Of a DNA stretch of 42,903 bases, positions 39,802-42,903 are shown piece after piece. Both the position numbers and the translations under genes were made by a program. The stretch comes from Clostridiales bacterium (GTDB lineage: Bacteria > Bacillota > Clostridia > UBA1381): positions 1 to 42,903 of the forward strand of contig JAQXZB010000022.1 of assembly GCA_029226975.1 (NCBI GenBank), in the 5' to 3' direction. Numbering within the stretch: the first letter of the stretch is position 1; every line of letters begins with the position of its first letter. The notes under the pieces were generated by a model. It did not search any database. It saw nothing but the letters and a program-made list of their open reading frames with translations, and was not told where the DNA came from.

Positions 39802-39855
39802 ACATTTTTTTCAACCTATCATATTATGATATTACAGGATGATTTATGCCTGTAA
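39802..39855 (+). promoter_or_regulatory. Candidate sporulation promoter and leader hairpin of cotJABC
   Basis: CATATTAT (39820-39827) fits the sigma-E -10 pattern CATANNNT; an AC sits 16 nt upstream, as for sigma-K, but no ATA is at the sigma-E -35. It overlaps a perfect palindrome, ATCATA-T-TATGAT (39818-39830). Then TTACAGG (39832-39838) pairs with CCTGTAA (39849-39855). No sigma-A promoter is seen. In B. subtilis cotJ is sigma-E dependent. Confidence 0.4.
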
Positions 39856-39880
39856 ATTTAAAGTTTTAGGAGTGATTTGA

Positions 39881-40078
39881 ATGGATAATTTCCAAACCCG
39901 CCCCACCTGCTGCGGCAAGGGCTGCGGCTGTGTAGGCTACGGCTACGTCCCGGAGCAGGTCATGGGCGAAACCTACTGCCCGGCAACGGGGCTTATGCAG
40001 GGGACCGTATTCCCGGAGCTTGATCTTAACATATGCGAATACGGAAAAATATGCAAGCAATGGAGGGGTGAACAGTAA
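39881..40078 (+). CDS. cotJA: Spore coat-associated protein CotJA
   Basis: A 65-residue protein. The C-terminal part carries the CotJA pattern: YVPEQVMGETYCPATGL, GTVFPELDLNICEYGK. A cysteine- and glycine-rich stretch (TCCGKGCGCVGYGY) precedes it and may crosslink or bind metal. It starts after AGGAGTG and its stop overlaps the cotJB start (TAATG). It is the first gene of the cotJ operon, whose products are inner coat proteins. Confidence 0.88.
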   Translation: MDNFQTRPTCCGKGCGCVGYGYVPEQVMGETYCPATGLMQGTVFPELDLNICEYGKICKQWRGEQ

Positions 40079-40380
40079 TGAAAGAGAAAAACGAGCTTTT
40101 TAAAGAAATCCAAAGCAACGGCTTTGCGATGTATGATTTTCTTTTGTACCTTGACACCCATCCAAAGGATAAAACAGCATTTAAAATGTTTAAGGATCTG
40201 GGCGAAAAGCAAGAAGCACTCATATGCGAATACACCTCAAACTACGGACCTTTGACGCCTTTTTGCACAGCAAAGCGTCCCTCCTTCGACTGGCTAAACA
40301 GCCCGTGGCCGTGGGAGCGTCCTCATGATGTGAAATGTGACGCAGCGCAGTGTCCGTGCAAGGAAAAAGGAGGGATGTAA
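40078..40380 (+). CDS. cotJB: Spore coat protein CotJB
   Basis: A 100-residue protein with the CotJB layout: NELFKEIQSNGFAMYDFLLY then LDTHPKDKTAFKMF, YGPLTPFC, and the late WLNSPWPWER. A short Cys-rich tail (CDAAQCPCKEKGG) is extra. It starts at the ATG overlapping the cotJA stop, and is followed 2 nt later by cotJC. Confidence 0.92.
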   Translation: MKEKNELFKEIQSNGFAMYDFLLYLDTHPKDKTAFKMFKDLGEKQEALICEYTSNYGPLTPFCTAKRPSFDWLNSPWPWERPHDVKCDAAQCPCKEKGGM

Positions 40381-40382
40381 AA

Positions 40383-40601
40383 ATGTTCAGTTATGTAAAA
40401 ATGCTGCAAAGACCGATAAACATAAAAAACACCAACCCGCGCCTTGCGAACATAATCGCAACCCAGTACGGCGGCGCCGGAGGTGAGCTTGGAGCTTCTT
40501 TAAGGTATCTTTCCCAGCGCTACACCATGCCTGATGACACCAGTAAAGGTTTGCTTACGGATATCGGTATATATTATCCAAAATGTATCATTTATTTGTA
40601 A
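40383..40601 (+). pseudogene. cotJC: cotJC, manganese-catalase-like coat protein, 3' part displaced by a mobile element
   Basis: AAGGAGG precedes the ATG at 40383. Residues 1-62 are a clear CotJC N-terminus: NPRLANIIATQYGGAGGELG, ASLRYLSQRYTMPDD and GLLTDIG. In CotJC the next residues are TEE[FL]AHLEM, which hold metal ligands. Here the reading turns into ten unrelated residues (IYYPKCIIYL) and stops, so about 130 residues are missing. The break falls at codon 62 (40566-40568). The first metal-ligand glutamate (GGELGASL) is present, but the remaining Glu/His ligands are lost, so the fragment cannot be an active catalase-like protein. Everything before the break is intact, which fits a recent or reversible insertion. 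Confidence 0.9.
40559..40579. other. Candidate attachment site (element-cotJC junction)
   Basis: The break in cotJC homology lies within 40561-40568 (GATATCGG). Around it GGATA (40559-40563) and TATCC (40575-40579) form an imperfect inverted repeat, as often seen at serine-recombinase att sites. The exact crossover dinucleotide cannot be fixed without the other end. Confidence 0.5.
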
Positions 40602-40602
40602 A

Positions 40603-40670
40603 AAAAATTCGCGCCCTCATAACCCTTAATATTTGCTTATTATTACTATCTCATCAAGCACTTCTTTTTA
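40603..40670 (-). repeat. Diverged duplicate of a recombinase 3' end
   Basis: The stretch 40603-40668 resembles 40820-40908 inside the recombinase gene: both have an A-run, CCTTAATAT, then TTGCTTATTATTACTATC. Read leftwards it gives KEVLDEIVIISKY and a stop, against KEVVDKIVIISKF in the intact protein. About 20 nt are missing, which breaks the frame. It looks like the tail of a second, decayed recombinase at the element boundary. Confidence 0.6.
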
Positions 40671-42356
40671 TATCGAAATAAACACAGTAACCTCCATATT
40701 ACTATACATATCCTTGTTATATTGCCCCATTCGTGAGGTGTTTAGGACATCTATTACGGAGTACCTATTGTGTATAATAGGTAGCCATTTACTCTCCGTA
40801 ATGGGCTCGTTATCTGTAAAAAAAAATCCATGCCCCGCACAGCCCTTAATATATACTTCAATATTGAATTTGCTTATTATTACTATCTTATCAACTACCT
40901 CTTTTACTACAGAATCATCAAATACCTCAAAATTAACAAGCTGTGTTATCGTATTGCATATTTCATTAAGCAATTCATCTTTATTATTTAATACTTCAGT
41001 TTTTTTTCTTTCCTCTGATATCTCCGCTTTTAATCTGTTAATGTCCTCCTGATACATATCCATCATCTTTTTAAAATCAGCCTCATTTATCATGTTGTCA
41101 TAATACATATCAATATTTTTCAGTTTTTTACTCTCCAGCTTCTCAACCATCTGTTCAGCCTTTTTGAAATCATATCGGTTTTCTGTCTGTCTGTCTATAA
41201 CCTCATTGACAACTTTCGTCACTTTAGATATGACTGCCTGCTTATTATACGATATTTCATTTAATGCCTGTAAAACTGCCGATTCCAGCACGTCATTGCC
41301 GATAGCCTTATTATTACAGCCTATAATCTCACCATTAACCTCATGTTTAATTCCGTTTTTAATACCGTTATAACAACTCCATATTTTACGTTTACTGCCG
41401 TCCTTACGCTTTCTAAAACGTGCTACATATCTGCGTCCGCAGCATCCGCATTTTATTTTACCTGAAAATGCATATCTGTTTGAATGTTTGCTGTTATCGT
41501 TTTTATACACTTCTGACTTGCGTTTAAATTCAGCCTGAACAAAATCGAATATTTCTCTGTCTATAATCGGCTCATGGTGATTTCTTATGTATACCATTTC
41601 TTCTTCGCCCCTGTTATACTTTTTTTCGTGTGTTAAAAAGTTGGGTGTGATTGTTTTTTTCTGCAATAAGTCACCTACATATTTTTCGTTCTGAAGAATC
41701 GTGCGTATAACTTTGTTGGTCCATTCACTGTTACCGGTCTTGGTTTTATATCCTTCTTCCTGTAATTCTTTGGCAATGATATGTAATCCTTTACCGTCTA
41801 AATATTTATTATATATGTGACGAACTAATTTGGCTTCTTCCTCATTTACCGTTAAAACACCATTTTGCAGATGGTAGCCCAATATATTATGTCCGAATAC
41901 AACACCTTGCTCCATTCGTCTTTTTTGTCCCCATTTTACACGCTCGCTTGTTTTACGGCTTTCCTCCTGTGCTATACTTGCCATAATGGTTAATCTTAAT
42001 TCACCGTCGCTATCCAGAGTGTTTATGTTATCGTTAATAAAATACACTCCTACTCCTATTTGCTTCAAATCGCGCGTATATTGCAAAGTATCAATTGTAT
42101 TTCGTGCAAATCGCGAAACCTCTTTTGTGATAATCATATCAATTTTACCTGCTCTGGCAGCATATATCATATCATTGAACTGCTTTCGTTTTTTCGTACT
42201 TGTACCGCTTATCCCCTCATCTGCATATATATTAACCAACTCCCAATCAGATTTTGAATTGATATAGCTTTCAAAATAGCTTTTTTGCCCCTCAAAGGAA
42301 TTTTTCTGGTCTTCCCTATCAGTTGAAACCCTGCAATATGCCGCAACTTTTAACAT
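40668..42356 (-). CDS. Large serine recombinase (site-specific integrase/excisionase)
   Basis: A 562-residue protein. The catalytic resolvase domain (residues 1-150) has the nucleophile Ser11 in AAYCRVSTD, then YADEGISGTSTKKRKQF and the arginine motif SRFARNTIDT. A recombinase domain follows (FGHNILGYHL, AKELQEEGYKTKTG). The zinc ribbon begins IKCGCCGRRYVARF near 310, with more cysteines 30-50 residues later. A long coiled coil spans about 385-470, with the usual motifs for synapsis control. The last ~50 residues (from TDNEPITESKW) extend beyond a segment that is repeated downstream. It should catalyse integration at, and excision from, the cotJC site. It is transcribed towards cotJC, convergent to it. 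Confidence 0.93.
   Translation of the reverse strand: MLKVAAYCRVSTDREDQKNSFEGQKSYFESYINSKSDWELVNIYADEGISGTSTKKRKQFNDMIYAARAGKIDMIITKEVSRFARNTIDTLQYTRDLKQIGVGVYFINDNINTLDSDGELRLTIMASIAQEESRKTSERVKWGQKRRMEQGVVFGHNILGYHLQNGVLTVNEEEAKLVRHIYNKYLDGKGLHIIAKELQEEGYKTKTGNSEWTNKVIRTILQNEKYVGDLLQKKTITPNFLTHEKKYNRGEEEMVYIRNHHEPIIDREIFDFVQAEFKRKSEVYKNDNSKHSNRYAFSGKIKCGCCGRRYVARFRKRKDGSKRKIWSCYNGIKNGIKHEVNGEIIGCNNKAIGNDVLESAVLQALNEISYNKQAVISKVTKVVNEVIDRQTENRYDFKKAEQMVEKLESKKLKNIDMYYDNMINEADFKKMMDMYQEDINRLKAEISEERKKTEVLNNKDELLNEICNTITQLVNFEVFDDSVVKEVVDKIVIISKFNIEVYIKGCAGHGFFFTDNEPITESKWLPIIHNRYSVIDVLNTSRMGQYNKDMYSNMEVTVFISI
40753..40802. repeat. Nested inverted repeat inside the recombinase 3' coding region
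   Basis: ATTACGGAG (40753-40761) pairs with CTCCGTAAT (40794-40802), and directly inside, TACCTATT (40762-40769) pairs with AATAGGTA (40776-40783). That is 17 perfect pairs with a 10-nt asymmetric bulge and a 6-nt loop. Such a structure is unusual in coding sequence. It may be a protein-binding or recombination site, or part of inserted DNA. Confidence 0.75.
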
Positions 42357-42484
42357 AATTTCTCCTCACTCTCTATTTTTAAAATACATTTGTTTAATTC
42401 TTCCTCTGTTATCAAGCCTCTCTCTTTCAGTGCCTTTACAACACCTATCATCAGTAATGTGTCGAAACTATAATCATCTGCCAT
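42350..42484 (-). CDS. SHOCT-like small protein upstream of the recombinase (44 aa)
   Basis: A 44-codon frame MADDYSFDTLLMIGVVKALK, then ERGLITEEELNKCILKIES and the end EEKLC. The pattern ALKERGLITEEELNK resembles the SHOCT motif found in short proteins encoded next to serine recombinases in Clostridia. Its start overlaps the end of the 50-aa ORF, and its end overlaps the recombinase start codon, so the three are translationally coupled. Candidate roles are DNA-binding helper or directionality factor (inference). Confidence 0.65.
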   Translation of the reverse strand: MADDYSFDTLLMIGVVKALKERGLITEEELNKCILKIESEEKLC

Positions 42485-42626
42485 AACACATCACCCAATC
42501 CTTTATATTATATCGAATTTTTGTTGCCTTGTAGGTGACAAAACTTAATATAATAGAATTTATGATTGACAGAGCATGGACTATTACATTTCCAATTACA
42601 AACAAACTTTCTGCTCGTTTTGTCAT
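42474..42626 (-). CDS. Small hydrophobic protein, first gene of the recombinase operon (50 aa)
   Basis: A 50-codon frame with a strong AGGAGG 9 nt before its ATG. The product starts MTKRAESLFVIGNVIVHALS and continues with IINSIILSFVTYKATKIRYN; residues 8-31 could be a membrane helix. It ends in KDWVMCYGR, overlapping the start of the next ORF. I do not recognise the family. The clean ribosome binding site and coupling to the next two genes support it as real. Confidence 0.55.
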   Translation of the reverse strand: MTKRAESLFVIGNVIVHALSIINSIILSFVTYKATKIRYNIKDWVMCYGR

Positions 42627-42685
42627 TTTTAATTACCTCCTGATTGTAATATAAAATAACAAAACCAACTCATTATCCAAATTAT

Positions 42686-42714
42686 ATTATACCACAAAAC
42701 AGTCAACTTGGCAA
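42686..42714 (-). promoter_or_regulatory. Putative extended -10 promoter of the recombinase operon
   Basis: On the minus strand TTGCCA (42714-42709), 17 nt, TGG-TATAAT (42691-42686). The inverted repeat CAACTT-N8-AAGTTG (42704-42709, 42718-42723) overlaps the -35. It could be an operator or, on the plus strand, where it is followed by T8, a weak terminator. Confidence 0.55.
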
Positions 42715-42769
42715 TGAAAGTTGGTTTTTTTTATCTCAATAAATTCATTTTAAATTTTGATCATATATT

Positions 42770-42903
42770 CTATTCAAACTCTTTAACCGCATTTTCAAGG
42801 CAGCGTATTACCCGGTTGTTAAGATTATTCGGTATCTTGACCTTAACAATCACCTCTTGGTCCCCGAAGTGCTTAACACCATGTATATCCTCATATGGTA
42901 TAC
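42770..42903 (-). CDS. C-terminal end of an unknown element gene (44 codons visible)
   Basis: The frame enters from the window edge and ends at TAG (42772-42770). The visible end reads IPYEDIHGVKHFGDQEVIV, then KVKIPNNLNNRVIRCLENA and VKEFE. It is charged and soluble-looking, with a final amphipathic helix. I do not recognise it. It lies upstream of and in the same direction as the recombinase operon, within the element. Confidence 0.5.
   Translation of the reverse strand, partial: IPYEDIHGVKHFGDQEVIVKVKIPNNLNNRVIRCLENAVKEFE

Larger units (their letters stand above)
40566..42903. mobile_element. Integrated element inserted in cotJC (left end; right end beyond window)
   Basis: From the break in cotJC to the window edge the sequence is AT-richer than the core genes. 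It contains a large serine recombinase, two tiny ORFs upstream of it and the end of another unknown gene, all on the minus strand. The recombinase lies next to the junction, as in integrated serine-integrase elements. The size, cargo and right attachment site are not visible. Confidence 0.8.

Noticed and set aside
42686-42706. TTGACT followed by TATAAT on the minus strand before the recombinase operon
   Set aside because: The spacer is only 9 nt. The pair TTGCCA-17-TATAAT, with TG extension, is the better promoter.

Overview
The window looks like chromosome from an anaerobic, endospore-forming member of the Clostridia. It carries dipicolinate synthase (dpaA/dpaB), the cortex-lytic enzyme sleB and the spore coat operon cotJABC. 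It also has a CIRCE-controlled groESL, LL-diaminopimelate aminotransferase, a rubredoxin fusion protein and many oxygen-sensitive Fe-S/flavin enzymes. I cannot assign a genus. Most genes are on the minus strand and are packed into operons with ATGA or 1-20 nt junctions.

Layout. (1) 1-8.1 kb: a glycerol-phosphate operon read leftwards. Its order is glycerol-1-phosphate dehydrogenase, HAD-IIA phosphatase, glycerophosphodiester phosphodiesterase, GlpA-like dehydrogenase, FAD oxidoreductase, DUF1667 protein and a clan-D (alpha-galactosidase-like) glycosidase cut by the window edge. A divergent DeoR-type regulator faces it. (2) 8.3-14.8 kb: an SLH-anchored M13 peptidase and small genes, then a stretch with several truncated or fused genes: a GNAT N-terminal remnant, a UvrA-like fragment, a LiaF-like remnant and a LytS-type kinase fused to part of an AraC DNA-binding domain. 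(3) 14.8-19.4 kb: aroE-aroK, then pfk-ppk1. (4) 19.6-29.9 kb: one nitrogen/diaminopimelate operon, glnA-ANTAR-dapF-dapL-gltB-gltD. (5) 30.1-33.3 kb, plus strand: dpaAB behind a sigma-K-like promoter, then a rubredoxin/GltS-FMN fusion. (6) 33.3-37.3 kb: groESL with CIRCE, a small membrane-anchored protein, and infC-rpmI-rplT with an AUU start and a leader attenuator. (7) 37.3-39.7 kb: sleB, a DUF6171 protein and a GH51 arabinofuranosidase. (8) 39.8-42.9 kb: cotJA, cotJB and a cotJC cut after residue 62 by a mobile element.

Most interesting system: cotJC is interrupted exactly where the conserved GLLTDIG motif ends. The interrupting DNA has a large serine recombinase at its boundary, pointing back towards cotJC, preceded by two tiny co-transcribed ORFs. 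This is the architecture of a sporulation-gene intervening element (the skin element in sigK and SP-beta in spsM are the known precedents). Precise excision in the mother cell would restore cotJC. The other end of the element lies outside the window, so reversibility is inferred and not shown.

Other points of interest are the kinase-AraC chimera, which looks like an in-frame deletion between a two-component kinase gene and its neighbouring response regulator; a terminator-like hairpin just downstream of the glnA promoter next to an ANTAR antiterminator gene; the glycerol-1-phosphate operon, which would suit lipoteichoic acid or galactosyl-glycerol turnover; and a phosphofructokinase with an unusual active-site signature beside polyphosphate kinase. 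All calls come from reading the sequence. No database search was run.
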